Below the pieces are notes generated by a model. That model made no database searches and was not told the DNA's origin. It worked only from the letters and a program-made list of their open reading frames with translations. Positions 18,295 to 29,696 of a stretch of DNA of 64,000 nucleotides are shown piece after piece (the first letter of the stretch is position 1; each line of letters starts with the position of its first letter). This DNA is from Casimicrobiaceae bacterium (GTDB lineage: Bacteria > Pseudomonadota > Gammaproteobacteria > Burkholderiales > Casimicrobiaceae), in NCBI GenBank assembly GCA_026646885.1, contig JAPKHK010000007.1, positions 62,001 to 126,000 of the forward strand. The letters run 5' to 3'. Both the position numbers and the translations under genes were made by a program.

Positions 18295-19684
18295 CTCGCG
18301 AACCGCTCTGCGCCAAGATCTTGGGCAGGTTGCCGATCGAGCCCGCGCCCATGGTCAGCACCACGTCGCCCGGCTGCACCAGCTGCCGCAGCGCCTCCGG
18401 CAAGCCCGCAACTTCGTCCACGAACACCGGCTCCACCTTGCCCAACACCCGCACCGCACGCGCGAGAGCACGGCCGTCCGCCGCCACGATCGGCGCTTCG
18501 CCGGCGGAATAGACTTCCGTGAGAAGCAGCACGTCGGCGGAGGAAAGCACTTTGACAAAATCCTCGAACAGGTCGCGGGTGCGGGTATAGCGATGCGGCT
18601 GGAAGACCAGCACCAAGCGCCGGCCTGGAAAGCTGCCGCGCGTCGCGGCGATCGTCGCTGCCATTTCAACCGGATGGTGCCCGTAGTCATCGATCAGCGT
18701 GAAGCTGCTGGAATCGCCGAGAGCGACATCACCGTAGCGTTGGAAGCGCCGCCCCACGCCGTGAAACTCGGCAAGTGCCTTAGCGATGGCCGCGTCGCTC
18801 ACTCCGCACTCCCTCCCCACGGCGACCGCCGCGAGCGCGTTGAGGACGTTGTGCTTGCCTGGCAGATTGAGCGTGACGGCAAGCGCAGGCAGGCCTTGGC
18901 CGGAAACGGTGAAGCGCATCTGCCCGGCCGCATGTTCGACCTGGCTGGCCCGCAAATCCGCCTCTGCGGAAAAGCCGTAGCTGACGATGGGTTTGGTGAT
19001 CTGCGGGATGATGCTGCGCACGTTGGCATCGTCGAGACACAACACGGCGGTGCCATAGAACGGCAGGCGCTGAGCGAAATCTACGAAGGCCTGTTTCAAG
19101 CGGCCGAAGTCGTGGCCATAGGTTTCCATGTGGTCGGCGTCGATGTTGGTGATCACTGCCGATACCGGCTGCAGATAGAGGAACGAGGCGTCTGATTCGT
19201 CGGCTTCGGCGACCAGAAAGTCGCCTTTGCCCAAGCGTGCGTTGGCACCGGCGCTGATCAAGCGCCCGCCGATGACGAAAGTGGGATCAAGGCCGCCTTC
19301 GGCGAGCACGCTGGCGATGAGGCTGGTGGTCGTCGTTTTGCCGTGCGTACCGGCAACCGCGATGCCCTGTTTCAAGCGCATCAACTCGGCCAGCATTAGC
19401 GCCCGCGGCACCACGGGAATGTGTTGCGCACGCGCAGCCGCGACTTCGGGGTTGTCCTCGCGTACAGCGCTGGAAATCACCACTACGTCGCTCCCGGCCA
19501 CGTTCCGCGCGTCATGACCGGTGGCAATGCGCGCGCCCAGCTGGCCGAGGCGCGCGGTGACCGGGCCCGCGCCGAGGTCCGAACCGCTGACTTGGTAGCC
19601 CTGGTTGAGGAGTACCTCGGCAATGCCGCTCATGCCCGCGCCGCCGATGCCGACGAAATGCACGCGCCGGACTTTGTGCTTCAT
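18287..19684 (-). CDS. murC: UDP-N-acetylmuramate--L-alanine ligase
   Basis: MurC adds L-alanine to UDP-MurNAc using ATP. The 465 residues have the Rossmann N-terminus [17 protein letters not shown], the P-loop [19 protein letters not shown], the central-domain segment [13 protein letters not shown], and the C-terminal Mur-ligase segment [10 protein letters not shown]. The ATG overlaps the murG stop (ATGA). Confidence 0.97.
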   Translation of the reverse strand: MKHKVRRVHFVGIGGAGMSGIAEVLLNQGYQVSGSDLGAGPVTARLGQLGARIATGHDARNVAGSDVVVISSAVREDNPEVAAARAQHIPVVPRALMLAELMRLKQGIAVAGTHGKTTTTSLIASVLAEGGLDPTFVIGGRLISAGANARLGKGDFLVAEADESDASFLYLQPVSAVITNIDADHMETYGHDFGRLKQAFVDFAQRLPFYGTAVLCLDDANVRSIIPQITKPIVSYGFSAEADLRASQVEHAAGQMRFTVSGQGLPALAVTLNLPGKHNVLNALAAVAVGRECGVSDAAIAKALAEFHGVGRRFQRYGDVALGDSSSFTLIDDYGHHPVEMAATIAATRGSFPGRRLVLVFQPHRYTRTRDLFEDFVKVLSSADVLLLTEVYSAGEAPIVAADGRALARAVRVLGKVEPVFVDEVAGLPEALRQLVQPGDVVLTMGAGSIGNLPKILAQSGSRDG

Positions 19685-20766
19685 GCCCCCTCCTCGCCGC
19701 CCATCGCCCTGCAGACCTCTGCCACACGCGCCGCCGCGTCGGTGCGCGCCAGCCCCCGAGCGCGCTGGGCCATGTCCAGGAGTTTCGCTCGATCGAGACG
19801 CGCCAGCTCCAACGCGAGGCGCTCCGCGCCGAGGTCGTCTTGGGCAATCATCAGGGCCGCGCCCGTATCGCTCAAAAACCGCGCGTTTTGTGTCTGGTGG
19901 TCGTCCACGGCATGCGGGAAGGGCACCAGGATCGCCGCCACTCCCGCCGCCGCGAGTTCGGCGACGGTGAGCGCACCGGCGCGGCAGAGCAGCAAATCGG
20001 CGTTGCCATAGGCTGAGGCCATGTCATCGATGAATTCACTTACCTGGGCGACGACATCGGCCTGAGCGTAGGCAGCCCGTACGACCTCCGCCTGGCCTGC
20101 GCCGGCCTGATGCACCACTTGCGGCCGCGTCGCGACAGGCATTAGCGCCAGGGCCCGCGGCACCAATTGATTGAGCGCCACCGCACCTCGGCTACCGCCT
20201 ATCACGAGTAAGCGCAATTCGCCCCGGCGCCCCTCATAGCGCGCCTTCGGCGGTGGGAGCGCGGCGATTTCGGCGCGAACCGGGTTGCCCACGGTTTCGC
20301 ACTTGACGCGGCTGTGCGCAAAAGCCTGGGGAAATCCCGCCAACACCCGGTCGGCCAAATGGGCAAGCACGCGATTGGTCAGGCCGGCAATGGCGTTTTG
20401 CTCGTGAATGATCAGCGGGCGACCCAGCAAGGCAGCCATCAAGCCGCCCGGAAACGCGGCAAAACCGCCCATGCCCAATACGGCATCGGGGCGCCGCCGC
20501 AAGATCACGCCCAGCGCCTGCCCACAGGCCAGCAGGATGAAAAAAGGCAGCAGCATTGCGGTGAGGAAGCCCTTGCCACGCAAACCGCCAAAACGCACCG
20601 TCTCGATCTCGATGCCGTGGCGCGGCACCAAAGCCGTTTCCAAGCCGCTGCGTGTACCTAGCCAAACCACCTTCCAGCCGGCCTGGCGGATTTCCGCCGC
20701 CACCGCCAAGCCGGGGAAGATGTGCCCGCCAGTGCCACCGGCCATGATCAGGAGCGTTCGGTTCAC
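19681..20766 (-). CDS. murG: Undecaprenyldiphospho-muramoylpentapeptide N-acetylglucosaminyltransferase
   Basis: MurG adds GlcNAc to lipid I to make lipid II on the inner face of the membrane. I place the start at GTG 20766 (GTGAACCGAACG) with GGAAGGG upstream, giving 361 residues. The frame stays open to 21132 only because it reads through the upstream 111-bp repeat. Family motifs: [58 protein letters not shown], and [17 protein letters not shown] for UDP-GlcNAc binding. Confidence 0.96.
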   Translation of the reverse strand: MNRTLLIMAGGTGGHIFPGLAVAAEIRQAGWKVVWLGTRSGLETALVPRHGIEIETVRFGGLRGKGFLTAMLLPFFILLACGQALGVILRRRPDAVLGMGGFAAFPGGLMAALLGRPLIIHEQNAIAGLTNRVLAHLADRVLAGFPQAFAHSRVKCETVGNPVRAEIAALPPPKARYEGRRGELRLLVIGGSRGAVALNQLVPRALALMPVATRPQVVHQAGAGQAEVVRAAYAQADVVAQVSEFIDDMASAYGNADLLLCRAGALTVAELAAAGVAAILVPFPHAVDDHQTQNARFLSDTGAALMIAQDDLGAERLALELARLDRAKLLDMAQRARGLARTDAAARVAEVCRAMGGEEGA

Positions 20767-20783
20767 GGGGATGCCCTTCCATT

Positions 20784-21030
20784 GCCCCCTTCGGGCGGCC
20801 GGGCGGGCCAGCTGTATCCCTTCCCCCAGCCCCCTCCCCGCGGGAGGGGGTGATGGCTGTTCGCGGGCCGCGCCCGCTCCGGCCTTTGGCTTGCGCCCCC
20901 TTCGGGCGGCCGGGCGGGCCAGCTGTATCCCTTCCCCCAGCCCCCTCCCCGCGGGAGGGGGTGATGGCTGTTCGCGGGCCGCGCCCGCTCCGGCCTTTGG
21001 CTTGCGCCCCCTTCGGGCGGCCGGGCGGGG
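20784..21030. repeat. 111-bp tandem repeat (two full copies plus a 24-bp third start) in the murG-ftsW gap
   Basis: The block beginning GCCCCCTTCGGGCGGCCGGG recurs at 20784, 20895 and 21006, an exact period of 111 bp. The two full units are essentially identical. Each holds a 9-bp stem CCCCCTCCC/GGGAGGGGG with a CGC loop. Because 111 is divisible by three, open frames run through it on both strands, giving artefactual N-terminal extensions of MurG. It resembles REP-like palindromic elements found dispersed in GC-rich proteobacteria; no second location is seen in this window. Confidence 0.93.
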
Positions 21031-21034
21031 GCGA

Positions 21035-22216
21035 TCATGCGGAGTACCCCCGTAGCATGAGTCGATTCTCGTAGTCTGCGCGGAGCAGGACGGCGAGGGC
21101 GATGCAGGAACAAACCAAGGCGCTGCCGCCAAAAGACAACAATGGCAGGGTCAGGCCCTTGGTAGGCAAGACGCCCATATTTACGCCCATGTTGATGAGC
21201 GCCTGCACTGCAATCCAAATCGCCATGCCCTGCGCCACCAGGGCCGTGAACGGCCGCTCGAGGCGCGCCGCCTGGCGCCCGATCATGAAGCCGCGCGCCA
21301 CCACCCAAGCGAAGAGTCCTAGCACCAACAGCACGCCCACCAGCCCGAGTTCCTCGGCGATCACCGCCAATAGGAAGTCGGTGTGCGCTTCGGGCAGATA
21401 CATGAGCTTCTCCACACTGGCGCCGAGCCCGACGCCAAAGATCTCGCCGCGGCCAAATGCAATGAGGGCGTGACTCAGCTGGTAGCCCTTGTCGAAGGGG
21501 TCCGCCCAGGGATCGAGAAATCCCATCAGCCGCTGCAAGCGATAAGGTGCAACCACGATCAGCGCCGCCATTGCCGCTGGCAGCAGAGCTGCAAGCAGGA
21601 TGAACAGCCGCAGATCCAGTCCGCCCAGGAAGAGCATGCCGAAGGCAATGGCGACGATGACCGCGAAGGCGCCGAAATCGGGCTCCAAGAGCAACAGAGC
21701 ACCCACCGCGACCATGACACCAAAGAGTGGCAGGAAGCCTTTGACGATACTGTCGCGCATCGGCTGCTCGCCATGAAGCACACCGGCTTTGCGCACCGCA
21801 TAGCTTGCTGTGTAGAGCACCACGGCAAGCTTCATCAACTCCGACGGCTGGAAGTTGAAGAGGACGAGCGAGAGCCAGCGGCGGCTGCCATTGACCACTC
21901 GCCCCACGCCCGGAATGAGCACAAGCACGAGAAGCCCTAGCGCCAACAGGAAGAGATAAGGCGCGGCACGCTGCCACCAACTCATGGGGATCTGAAATAC
22001 CACCAACGCCGCCAACAGGCCAACGCCCAGGAAGAGCGCCTGGCGGATGAGGAAATAGTTGGCGCGGTAACCGGTGGAGCGGCTCGCCTCAGCCATCGCG
22101 ATCGATGCGGAATACACCATCACCAGACCCAATGCGAGGAGCAGAAGGCCCGCCCACAAGAGCGACTGATCGAAAGTCATCATTTGCCGGGGGTTGGCCC
22201 GAGCCAAGTGCGCCAT
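21035..22216 (-). CDS. ftsW: Peptidoglycan glycosyltransferase FtsW
   Basis: FtsW is the SEDS-family polymerase that builds septal glycan strands from lipid II together with FtsI. From ATG 22216 it has 393 residues; ATG 22183 ([10 protein letters not shown]) is an equally possible start, and the frame open to 22471 overlaps murD and is rejected. Ten hydrophobic segments are evident. Family motifs: [77 protein letters not shown], and the final [15 protein letters not shown]. There are 121 bp to murD and 268 bp to murG. Confidence 0.95.
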   Translation of the reverse strand: MAHLARANPRQMMTFDQSLLWAGLLLLALGLVMVYSASIAMAEASRSTGYRANYFLIRQALFLGVGLLAALVVFQIPMSWWQRAAPYLFLLALGLLVLVLIPGVGRVVNGSRRWLSLVLFNFQPSELMKLAVVLYTASYAVRKAGVLHGEQPMRDSIVKGFLPLFGVMVAVGALLLLEPDFGAFAVIVAIAFGMLFLGGLDLRLFILLAALLPAAMAALIVVAPYRLQRLMGFLDPWADPFDKGYQLSHALIAFGRGEIFGVGLGASVEKLMYLPEAHTDFLLAVIAEELGLVGVLLVLGLFAWVVARGFMIGRQAARLERPFTALVAQGMAIWIAVQALINMGVNMGVLPTKGLTLPLLSFGGSALVCSCIALAVLLRADYENRLMLRGYSA

Positions 22217-22337
22217 CCCGCCCGCGAGGGGCGAGGCGCCGCCGCGCGTCGCCCGCGAGGTATTCTCCGCGCGCGACCGGCGGGTCGCGGAACTCCTCCC
22301 GCCGCGCAGGCCATTCCCTTTGGCGGGCCAAGCGATT

Positions 22338-23711
22338 TCAAACACGAGTCGCCCCTTCTGGGAGTGCCCGCACTGCCGCGACAAAGACCTCGCTGCGTTG
22401 GGCGTAATCACGAAACATGTCGAAACTCGCGCAGGCCGGGGAAAGCAACACCGCGTCGCCCGCGCGCGCAAGCGCCGCGGCCTCTGCTACCGCGGCTTCG
22501 AGGTTCGGACACCGCCGCACTGGAACGCTCTGTTCGCGCAGCGCTGCTTCGATCAACGCGGCATCCTGACCGAGCGTCAGCACGGCGCGACAATTCCGTG
22601 CCACGGCAGCGGCAAGCGGCGAAAAGTCCTGCCCTTTGCCCTGACCGCCGGCAATCAGTACCGCCGGACGTCCCAGACCCGAAAGCGCCGCCACCGTCGC
22701 GCCCACGTTGGTCCCTTTGGAATCGTCGATGTACAGCACCCCCCTTTTCTCCGCCACCTTCTCCACTCGATGCGCAAGCCCGCGGAAGGTGCGCAAGACC
22801 GACAGCAACTCGGCTGCTTCGACACCCAAGGCCTGTACCAAGGCAAGCGCGGCGAGCGCATTCATCGCATTGTGGCGGCCAAGTAGGCCCAGCTCCGCCG
22901 CCGGGAGCAGGCGCCGAACACCGTGCTGCAGCCAAGGCTCGGAGCCTTGCGACAGTCCCCACTCGCTTGCGTCGGCAGGCTCACTCAAGCCAAAGGTCCA
23001 GACCTCGCGCCCGGGTCTCGCCAGTGCCAGAGTGGCAGGATCGTCGCGGTTGAGTACTTGCACTCCCGGCCCCGCAAAGATGCGCGCCTTGGCAGCGGTG
23101 TATTCCCCCATCGAGGAGTAGCGGTCCAGATGATCCTCGCAAAGGTTCAGCACCGTCGCCGCCCTGGGTTGCAAGGAGATAGTGGTCTCCAGCTGAAAGC
23201 TGGAAAGCTCCAGCACGAAGACCTCGGGAAATGCCGAGGCTGCTTCCGCACTCGCCAGCGCATCGAGAACGGGCAAGCCGATGTTGCCCGCGACGACCGT
23301 GTTCAGGCCCGCGGCACGGCACAGTTCGCCCGCCAGCGCCGTTACCGTGCTCTTGCCGTTCGAGCCGGTGATCGCCAACACACGCTGGCCCGCTGGCAAC
23401 AGACGCGCAAACAGCTCCACGTCACCCCATAGCGGTACACCGCGCGCCGCAGCTGCGGCAATCAATGGTTGATCCTTGGGCACACCAGGGCTGATGAGCA
23501 TGAGCGTGCACGTTTCAAAGAGCCGCGGCTCGTAGGGGCCACAAACCAAGCGCGCCCCTGGCCACTCGCGCGCGAGCGCCTCGGCACCTGGCGGATCGCG
23601 ACGCGTATCCGCGACCGTTACCCGCGCCCCGCGGCCGCATAGCCAGCGCGCCGCCGACAGGCCGGTGGCACCGAGGCCGAGGACGAGAATAGGGCGGTCG
23701 CGCAAGTTCAT
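22338..23711 (-). CDS. murD: UDP-N-acetylmuramoylalanine--D-glutamate ligase
   Basis: MurD adds D-glutamate to UDP-MurNAc-L-Ala. The 457 residues contain the N-terminal Rossmann start [17 protein letters not shown], the P-loop [41 protein letters not shown], and the C-terminal [19 protein letters not shown]. It begins 1 bp after the mraY stop. Confidence 0.97.
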   Translation of the reverse strand: MNLRDRPILVLGLGATGLSAARWLCGRGARVTVADTRRDPPGAEALAREWPGARLVCGPYEPRLFETCTLMLISPGVPKDQPLIAAAAARGVPLWGDVELFARLLPAGQRVLAITGSNGKSTVTALAGELCRAAGLNTVVAGNIGLPVLDALASAEAASAFPEVFVLELSSFQLETTISLQPRAATVLNLCEDHLDRYSSMGEYTAAKARIFAGPGVQVLNRDDPATLALARPGREVWTFGLSEPADASEWGLSQGSEPWLQHGVRRLLPAAELGLLGRHNAMNALAALALVQALGVEAAELLSVLRTFRGLAHRVEKVAEKRGVLYIDDSKGTNVGATVAALSGLGRPAVLIAGGQGKGQDFSPLAAAVARNCRAVLTLGQDAALIEAALREQSVPVRRCPNLEAAVAEAAALARAGDAVLLSPACASFDMFRDYAQRSEVFVAAVRALPEGATRV

Positions 23712-23712
23712 T

Positions 23713-24864
23713 TCAGCGCAGCTTCAACGTGGACAATCCAAAAAGTACAAGCAGCATGGTGATGATCCAAAAGCGCACCACGACCTGGTTTTCTTTCCAT
23801 CCTTTGAGTTCGAAGTGATGATGCACAGGCGCCATGCGAAAGACGCGCTTGCCGCGCAGCTTGTAGGAGCCGACTTGGATCATCACCGAGAGCGTTTCTG
23901 CAACGAACACTCCGCCCATGATGAACAAGACGATCTCCTGTCGCACGATCACCGCTACCGTGCCTAGGGCCGCGCCCAGAGCAAGCGCGCCGACATCACC
24001 CATGAACACCTCGGCGGGATAGGCGTTGAACCATAAGAAGCCGAGTCCGGCGCCAACCAACGCGCCGCAGAAGACCACCAGTTCCCCGGCCCCATTGATC
24101 GCCGGAAAGCCGAGATACTTGGCATAGATCACGTTGCCGGCAACGTAGGCGAAGATGCCAAGCGCGCCGCCGACCATGACAGTGGGAAGGATGGCAAGAC
24201 CGTCGGCGCCGTCGGTGAGGTTAACCGCGTTGCTGGTGCCCACAATCACGCAGAAGGTCAGAGCAATGAAGCCGAACACACCCAGCGGATAGCTCACGCT
24301 CTTGAAGAAGGGCACGATCAAATCCGCCTTGGGCGGTAGATCCATGTTTAGGCCGCTCGCCAACCACGAGAAGAAGAGATCGAGCACCTGGCCACTATCT
24401 GGCGCCGGCACCGCGAAAGCGAGATAGACCGCGGCAAGCATTCCCACCACCGACTGCCAAAAGAACTTCTGCTTCGCCGAGAGACCTTTGGGGTTGCGAT
24501 GCACGACCTTGCGGTAATCGTCCACCCAACCGATGACGCCAAAGCCCAGAGTCACCACCATCACCACCCAGATGAAGCGATTGCGCAGATCGGCGAGCAA
24601 TAGCGTCGTGACTACGATGGCGAGCAAGATCAGAGCGCCACCCATGGTGGGCGTACCCGCCTTGGCGAGATGCGTTTTCGGACCATCGTCGCGCACCGCC
24701 TGTCCAATCTTCAGGTGCGCGAGCCGCGCGATCACCCGAGGCCCCAGGGCAATGGACAGGAGCAGCGCCAACATCGCCGCCAGCACTGCGCGAAAGGTGA
24801 TGTAGTTGAAGACATTGAGGGCGCGAAAGTCGCCCGCCAGCCACTGTGTGAGCAAGAGCAACAT
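23713..24864 (-). CDS. mraY: Phospho-N-acetylmuramoyl-pentapeptide-transferase
   Basis: MraY transfers phospho-MurNAc-pentapeptide to undecaprenyl phosphate, forming lipid I. From ATG 24864 it has 383 residues; the frame open to 25539 lies inside murF and is rejected. The start codon shares one base with the murF stop (TGATG). Motifs: [13 protein letters not shown], the aspartates of [42 protein letters not shown], and the histidines of [12 protein letters not shown]. About ten membrane segments are visible. The length slightly exceeds the E. coli enzyme because of an extra periplasmic stretch around residues 160-185. Confidence 0.97.
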   Translation of the reverse strand: MLLLLTQWLAGDFRALNVFNYITFRAVLAAMLALLLSIALGPRVIARLAHLKIGQAVRDDGPKTHLAKAGTPTMGGALILLAIVVTTLLLADLRNRFIWVVMVVTLGFGVIGWVDDYRKVVHRNPKGLSAKQKFFWQSVVGMLAAVYLAFAVPAPDSGQVLDLFFSWLASGLNMDLPPKADLIVPFFKSVSYPLGVFGFIALTFCVIVGTSNAVNLTDGADGLAILPTVMVGGALGIFAYVAGNVIYAKYLGFPAINGAGELVVFCGALVGAGLGFLWFNAYPAEVFMGDVGALALGAALGTVAVIVRQEIVLFIMGGVFVAETLSVMIQVGSYKLRGKRVFRMAPVHHHFELKGWKENQVVVRFWIITMLLVLFGLSTLKLR

Positions 24865-26228
24865 CAGTGCACTTCCGCCATGCCGCCAAGTGCGGCGGTC
24901 ACTCTTTCCATGCGCATAGAGCGCGACCCTTTGATGAGCACGGTCGTGGCCGGGCTGCATTCGCCGCGCAGCGCAGCGATCATATCTTCGACCCGGCCGT
25001 AAGCGGCGCCGGCGTTGCCGACGCGCGCCAACGCTGCGCCCATCGCGTCGCCGAGCACATAGACGCGCTCGATGCCTGAAGCCAGCGCCTGCCGCAGCAC
25101 CGCCTCGTGCATTGCGGGGCTGTCCGGCCCCAATTCGCGCATGTCGCCCAGCGCCAGCACACGCTTGCCCGGCCGCGCGGCGAGCACCGTAATGGCGGCC
25201 TTCACTGAATCCGGATTGGCGTTGTAGCAGTCGTTGATGAGCCGTGCGCCGTTGGGACCGGCCAGCTCCTGCAAGCGACCGGGCACGCCGCGGAAGCGCC
25301 CCAGCCCCGCCACGATCGCCTCGATGCCAATACCGGCGGCGCAGGCGCAGGCGGCGGCCGCCAAGGCATTGCGAACATTGTGCTCGCCAGGCACGGGCAG
25401 GAGTAGCGTCGCGTCGCCTCCCGGCAGGGTCAGCGTGAGCCGGCTCCCAGCGCTCTGGCCGGCCCACACGGCGCGAACCGCAGCGGGTTGCTGCAAACCG
25501 AATTCGAGGCATTTCCTTGCGCCCAGGAGATCGCGCCACAGGGATGCGGAAGAATCATCGGCGTTGATGACTGCCGTGCCATCTCCTCTCAGTCCTTCAA
25601 AGATTTCGCCTTTGGCACGGGCCACCGCGGCGATACTTCCCAGCCCTTCGAGATGAGCACGTTGGGCATTGTTTATCAGCGCTACGGTGGGTGAAGTCAG
25701 GCCACTCAAGTAGCGGATTTCCCCTGGGTGATTCATACCCATTTCGATAACCGCGTAGCGGTGGCTCGCCGTGAGCCGCAACAGAGTCAGAGGCAGACCG
25801 ATCTGGTTGTTGAAATTACCCTCGGTCGCGAGCACTGCCCCCGCGTCACTAGTCGCAGCGCGACAGATCGCGGCAAGCATTTCCTTGACCGTGGTCTTGC
25901 CGTTGCTGCCCGTCAGCGCCAGCACCGGCAACTCGAATTGATCGCGCCAAACAGCGGCAGCGCGGCCGAGCGCAACCACGGTATCATCCACTACCACGCG
26001 CGGCAGCGGCAATCCTTGGGCACGTGAAGTATTGACCAGGGCACCGGCTGCGCCGGCGGCGAAGGCCGCGGCGACGAAGTCATGGCCGTCGAAGCGCTCG
26101 CCTGCAATGGCGACAAAGAGGCAGCCCGGCACGATATTGCGGCTGTCAGTGCAGACGGCGCCGATCGCGCGATTCTCGCCGGTCAGCACGCCACCGCAGG
26201 CTCGCGCGAAAAATGCCAGATCCATCAT
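24864..26228 (-). CDS. murF: UDP-N-acetylmuramoyl-tripeptide--D-alanyl-D-alanine ligase
   Basis: MurF adds D-Ala-D-Ala to the UDP-MurNAc-tripeptide. ATG 26228 overlaps the murE stop (ATGA) and gives [13 protein letters not shown], 454 residues. The P-loop is [20 protein letters not shown]. Other motifs are [43 protein letters not shown] and [11 protein letters not shown]. Residues of the three Mur-ligase domains are in the normal order. Confidence 0.96.
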   Translation of the reverse strand: MMDLAFFARACGGVLTGENRAIGAVCTDSRNIVPGCLFVAIAGERFDGHDFVAAAFAAGAAGALVNTSRAQGLPLPRVVVDDTVVALGRAAAVWRDQFELPVLALTGSNGKTTVKEMLAAICRAATSDAGAVLATEGNFNNQIGLPLTLLRLTASHRYAVIEMGMNHPGEIRYLSGLTSPTVALINNAQRAHLEGLGSIAAVARAKGEIFEGLRGDGTAVINADDSSASLWRDLLGARKCLEFGLQQPAAVRAVWAGQSAGSRLTLTLPGGDATLLLPVPGEHNVRNALAAAACACAAGIGIEAIVAGLGRFRGVPGRLQELAGPNGARLINDCYNANPDSVKAAITVLAARPGKRVLALGDMRELGPDSPAMHEAVLRQALASGIERVYVLGDAMGAALARVGNAGAAYGRVEDMIAALRGECSPATTVLIKGSRSMRMERVTAALGGMAEVH

Positions 26229-27694
26229 GCCGCCCGCCACTCTGTCAGCGCGCGCTGCGCTTCGGTCAGATCGGAATAGGGTTCACGCCGTCCCTGGACT
26301 TCTTGGTAGGACTCGTGGCCCTTGCCGGCCACGAGTACCACGTCGCCAGCGCGGGCCTGAGCCAGGGCTAGGCGTATCGCGCCGGTTCGCGAAACCTCGG
26401 TTTGCACTTTGACGAGCGCGGCCTCGGAAATGCCGGTGAGGATTTGGCCGATGATCGCATCCGGATTTTCGCTGCGCGGGTTGTCGCTGGTGATGATCAC
26501 TCGATCAGCGTAGTTCGCCGCGATGGCGCCCATTTGCGGGCGCTTGCCGCGGTCCCGATCGCCGCCACAGCCGAACACGCAGATCAGTTGGCCTTCGGGA
26601 GACAGGGCCGAGCGCAAAGCGGTGAGCGCATTTTCCAGCGCATCGGGGGTATGTGCGTAATCCACGACCAAGAGCGGTTGGTCATTCGCCCCCAAGGTCT
26701 GCATGCGACCGGGAACAGGGGTGCAGGCCTTGAGCGCTTCGACCGCCCGCGACAGCGGATGCCCCAGGGCCAGCAGCACGCCCAATACGCCCAGTAGGTT
26801 GTAGGCGTTGAAGGCTCCCACCAAGGCGGTGGTGATGCGCGCCTCTCCCCAGGGAGTGGTCACGCAGAAGTCGAGGCCCGCATGCGACTGGCGAAGCTCC
26901 CTTGCCGCCAGATCGGCAACGCCGAAGCCGTAACTAAGCACGGGCTCGCCCCGAACGCTCCTCATCTCGATAAAGCGTTGACCCTGCGGGTCGTCGGCAT
27001 TGATCACCGCTTGCTCCAGGCTGGGCCAGGCGAAGAGTTTCGCCTTTGCCGCGGCATAGGCCTCCATGCTGCCGTGGTAGTCGAGGTGATCGCGAGTGAG
27101 ATTCGTGAACAATGCCACCCGAAACGGCACGGCATCGACCCGGCTTTGCTCCAGTCCGTGGGAAGAGACCTCCATAGCCACCGCACGTGCACCCCGATCG
27201 GAAAGTTCGGCGAGCCACTCTTGCAGCTCAGCGGCGTCAGGCGTGGTATTGACGCCTTCTTGCAAACGGCCGGGGAACCCGTGGCCCAGCGTGCCAACCA
27301 CGGCCGCTGACGTCCCCAGGGCTGCCAGCGCTTGAGCGATCCATTGGGTCGTGGAGGTTTTGCCATTGGTGCCGGTAACACCGATCAGCGTGAGCTTGTC
27401 GCCGGGACGGCCATGCACCAAGGCAGCAAGTTCGCCCAAGCGCTGCTTTAAGTTCATTACCGGGACTTGCGGGCAATTCCAGCGTGCATCCCAGGAGAAG
27501 TCGCGCGCTTCCCAGAGTACTCCCGCAGCCCCTCGCGCCAGTGCATCGGGAATGAAATCACGCCCGTCCGCGCGCTCTCCTGGATACGCGGCAAAGGCAT
27601 CGCCAGGGCGAATGCGCCGGCTATCGCTCACCAGTCGCGCCACCGCGACCCCGAGCGCCGCCAGCAGCTCGCTTGCCGCGGCGCGCACCTTCAT
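26225..27694 (-). CDS. murE: UDP-N-acetylmuramoyl-tripeptide ligase adding meso-diaminopimelate
   Basis: MurE adds the third amino acid of the stem peptide. The 489 residues contain VSDSRRIRPGDAFAAYPG, the P-loop LIGVTGTNGKTSTTQWIAQ, and the DNPR motif (VIITSDNPRSENP) that marks specificity for meso-diaminopimelate rather than lysine. The start overlaps the ftsI stop (ATGA) behind GGAGGAGAC. Confidence 0.97.
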   Translation of the reverse strand: MKVRAAASELLAALGVAVARLVSDSRRIRPGDAFAAYPGERADGRDFIPDALARGAAGVLWEARDFSWDARWNCPQVPVMNLKQRLGELAALVHGRPGDKLTLIGVTGTNGKTSTTQWIAQALAALGTSAAVVGTLGHGFPGRLQEGVNTTPDAAELQEWLAELSDRGARAVAMEVSSHGLEQSRVDAVPFRVALFTNLTRDHLDYHGSMEAYAAAKAKLFAWPSLEQAVINADDPQGQRFIEMRSVRGEPVLSYGFGVADLAARELRQSHAGLDFCVTTPWGEARITTALVGAFNAYNLLGVLGVLLALGHPLSRAVEALKACTPVPGRMQTLGANDQPLLVVDYAHTPDALENALTALRSALSPEGQLICVFGCGGDRDRGKRPQMGAIAANYADRVIITSDNPRSENPDAIIGQILTGISEAALVKVQTEVSRTGAIRLALAQARAGDVVLVAGKGHESYQEVQGRREPYSDLTEAQRALTEWRAA

Positions 27695-29424
27695 GTCTCC
27701 TCCCGCACGTCTTCGGTCTCGGTGGCGGGGACCAAGCGGTTCGGCGCCGGCCCATCCCCGGGAAGATTCATCGCCCGCAGCGCCGCTTCAGTGATCTTGC
27801 TGAACACTGGCGCCGCCACCGAGCCGCCGTAATGCTGCCCCGCGGATGGCTCGTCGATCATCACTGCGACAATCAGGCGGGGCCGGCTTACCGGGGCGAA
27901 GCCAACAAAGGAAGACACGAATTTGTCCGGCGCGTAGCCCGCGCCCTCGACTTTGTGGGCAGTTCCGGTCTTGCCCGCGACGCGGTAGCCGGCCACCTGC
28001 GCTTTCGGTGCAGTGCCTCCCGGCTGAACGGCCATCTCGAGCATTTTGCGCACCGCCAGCACGGTCTCCCGGCGCAACATGGGTTGTCCTGCGACCGGGC
28101 CCGCGGTCTTGAGCAGGGAAACCGGCTTGAGCTCGCCATCGCTGGCAAACACGGTATAGGCGCGCGCCAGCTGCACCAGGTTGACCGAGATGCCGTGTCC
28201 ATAGGCAATGGTAGCTTGTTCGATCGGGCGCCAGCTCTTCGCCGGCCGCAGGCGCCCGGCGACCTCTCCGGGAAAGCCAGTCTGCGGCGTGTTTCCGAAG
28301 CCGGCCTGGGCCAACGTGCGCCACATCGTTTCTGCGGGTAGCGACAAGGCGATCCGTGCCGAGCCGATGTTGCTCGATTTCTGGATCACTTGCTCGACAG
28401 TCAGCGACTCATAGGGATGGGCGTCGTGAATGGTGGCCGGTCCGATTTGCAAACGCCCTCCAAGAGTGCCGACAACCGTTTCCGGGCGCAGCTTGCCGGC
28501 TTCGAGAGCCGCGGCGATGGTGAAAGGCTTGAGCGTGGAGCCAGGTTCGAATGTGTCTGTCAGCGCACGGTTGCGCGCTTTGTCGCGGGCAAGCTTCGCC
28601 CGGTTGTTGGGGTTGTATGAAGGCAGATTGGCCAAAGCAAGGATTTCGCCGCTCACCGCATCCAGCACCACCACACCGCCCGCTTTGGCTTTGTGAGCCT
28701 GCACGGCGGCGTGCAATTCGCGATAGGCGAGGTATTGCAGCTTGAGATCGATGGAGAGGGCGAGCTCGCGGCCCTCTTGGGGCAGGCGCACACCTTCGAG
28801 ATCTTCCACCGCGTCGCCGCGGCGGTTGATGATCACCCGGCGGCTGCCCGGTTTGCCGCCTAGCCAAGCCTGATGCGCCAGTTCGAGGCCTTCTTGACCA
28901 TTGTCATCGATGTCGGTGATCCCGACCAAATGTGCCGCAACCTCGCCCGCCGGGTAGAAACGGCGGTATTCCCGTTGTTCGTAGAGGCCCTTGATTCCCA
29001 GGGACATCGCCCTTTGCGCCACTTCGGGGGGCAAGGCGCGCTTGAGGTAGAGAAAGTCCCCGGCCTCGGCGACGCGCTTGCGCAGCATTCCGACATTCGT
29101 TTCGAGCAGGACAGCGAGTTCTTGCCATTGCTCGGGACTGGCTTCGAGTTGCCCGGCAAACGCCCAAAGCGATTTCACCGGCGTGCTGATCGCCAGCGGC
29201 TCGCCTTGCCGATCGGTAATTTTCCCGCGATGCGCGGGGATTTCCACCACGCGACTGAAGCGGCTGTTGCCCTGACTTTGTAGAAATCCGGTGTTGATCG
29301 CTTGCAGATAGATGCCGCGTCCAATGAGGACAAAAAAACCCAAGCCCAGGAGCACAAGCACGAAGCTACTGCGCCCGCCCGGCAGGACGACCGGGGCGCT
29401 GACCTTGAGCGCCGCCGACTTCAC
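27691..29424 (-). CDS. ftsI: Peptidoglycan D,D-transpeptidase FtsI (penicillin-binding protein 3)
   Basis: FtsI crosslinks septal peptidoglycan together with FtsW. The start is GTG 29424, overlapping the ftsL stop (GTGA), giving 577 residues; the frame open to 29898 is a shadow over ftsL and rsmH. A single membrane helix (SSFVLVLLGLGFFVLIGRGIYL) is followed by the pedestal domain (RGKITDRQGEPLAIST). The transpeptidase domain has catalytic SxxK in EPGSTLKPF, SxN in QKSSNIGSA, and KTG in VAGKTGTAHKVEG. All active-site motifs are intact. Confidence 0.97.
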   Translation of the reverse strand: MKSAALKVSAPVVLPGGRSSFVLVLLGLGFFVLIGRGIYLQAINTGFLQSQGNSRFSRVVEIPAHRGKITDRQGEPLAISTPVKSLWAFAGQLEASPEQWQELAVLLETNVGMLRKRVAEAGDFLYLKRALPPEVAQRAMSLGIKGLYEQREYRRFYPAGEVAAHLVGITDIDDNGQEGLELAHQAWLGGKPGSRRVIINRRGDAVEDLEGVRLPQEGRELALSIDLKLQYLAYRELHAAVQAHKAKAGGVVVLDAVSGEILALANLPSYNPNNRAKLARDKARNRALTDTFEPGSTLKPFTIAAALEAGKLRPETVVGTLGGRLQIGPATIHDAHPYESLTVEQVIQKSSNIGSARIALSLPAETMWRTLAQAGFGNTPQTGFPGEVAGRLRPAKSWRPIEQATIAYGHGISVNLVQLARAYTVFASDGELKPVSLLKTAGPVAGQPMLRRETVLAVRKMLEMAVQPGGTAPKAQVAGYRVAGKTGTAHKVEGAGYAPDKFVSSFVGFAPVSRPRLIVAVMIDEPSAGQHYGGSVAAPVFSKITEAALRAMNLPGDGPAPNRLVPATETEDVREET

Positions 29425-29696
29425 CGCCGCTCCCCGGGAATCGCCAGAACCTGGATACGCTCGGTTGGCGGCGTTTCCAACCGCAGCTTCTCGCGCGCTA
29501 GCTTCTCGATGCGTCCGGGCATGGCCCAAGTGGATTGCTCGAGCTGCAGTTGGTCCCATTCGACCTGGTATTGGCGGGCGAGGTTCTGGCCGCGTTCGAG
29601 TTCGATGAAGAGCTTGCGCGATTGGTGACGGTAAGTCACAAGCGCCAGCGCACTCGCCACCAAGAGGGCGAGCAGAACAAGGTTTAGCCGCGTCAC
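29421..29696 (-). CDS. ftsL: Cell division protein FtsL
   Basis: A 91-residue bitopic protein starting at GTG 29696, which overlaps the rsmH stop (GTGA). One membrane helix ([19 protein letters not shown]) is followed by a periplasmic coiled coil ([19 protein letters not shown]) and the family-like end [19 protein letters not shown]. FtsL works with FtsB and FtsQ to activate FtsWI. Its position between rsmH and ftsI is canonical. Confidence 0.93.
   Translation of the reverse strand: MTRLNLVLLALLVASALALVTYRHQSRKLFIELERGQNLARQYQVEWDQLQLEQSTWAMPGRIEKLAREKLRLETPPTERIQVLAIPGERR

Noticed and set aside
20784..21030. CRISPR-like or coding interpretation of the tandem repeat
   Set aside because: The units are contiguous with no unique spacers, and frames exist only because the period is divisible by three.
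20767..21132. N-terminal extension of MurG of about 120 residues
   Set aside because: It is translation of the 111-bp repeat; the family start with a ribosome site is at GTG 20766.
22217..22471. N-terminal extension of FtsW
   Set aside because: It overlaps the murD end and is arginine/serine-rich without family similarity; ATGs at 22216 or 22183 fit the family.
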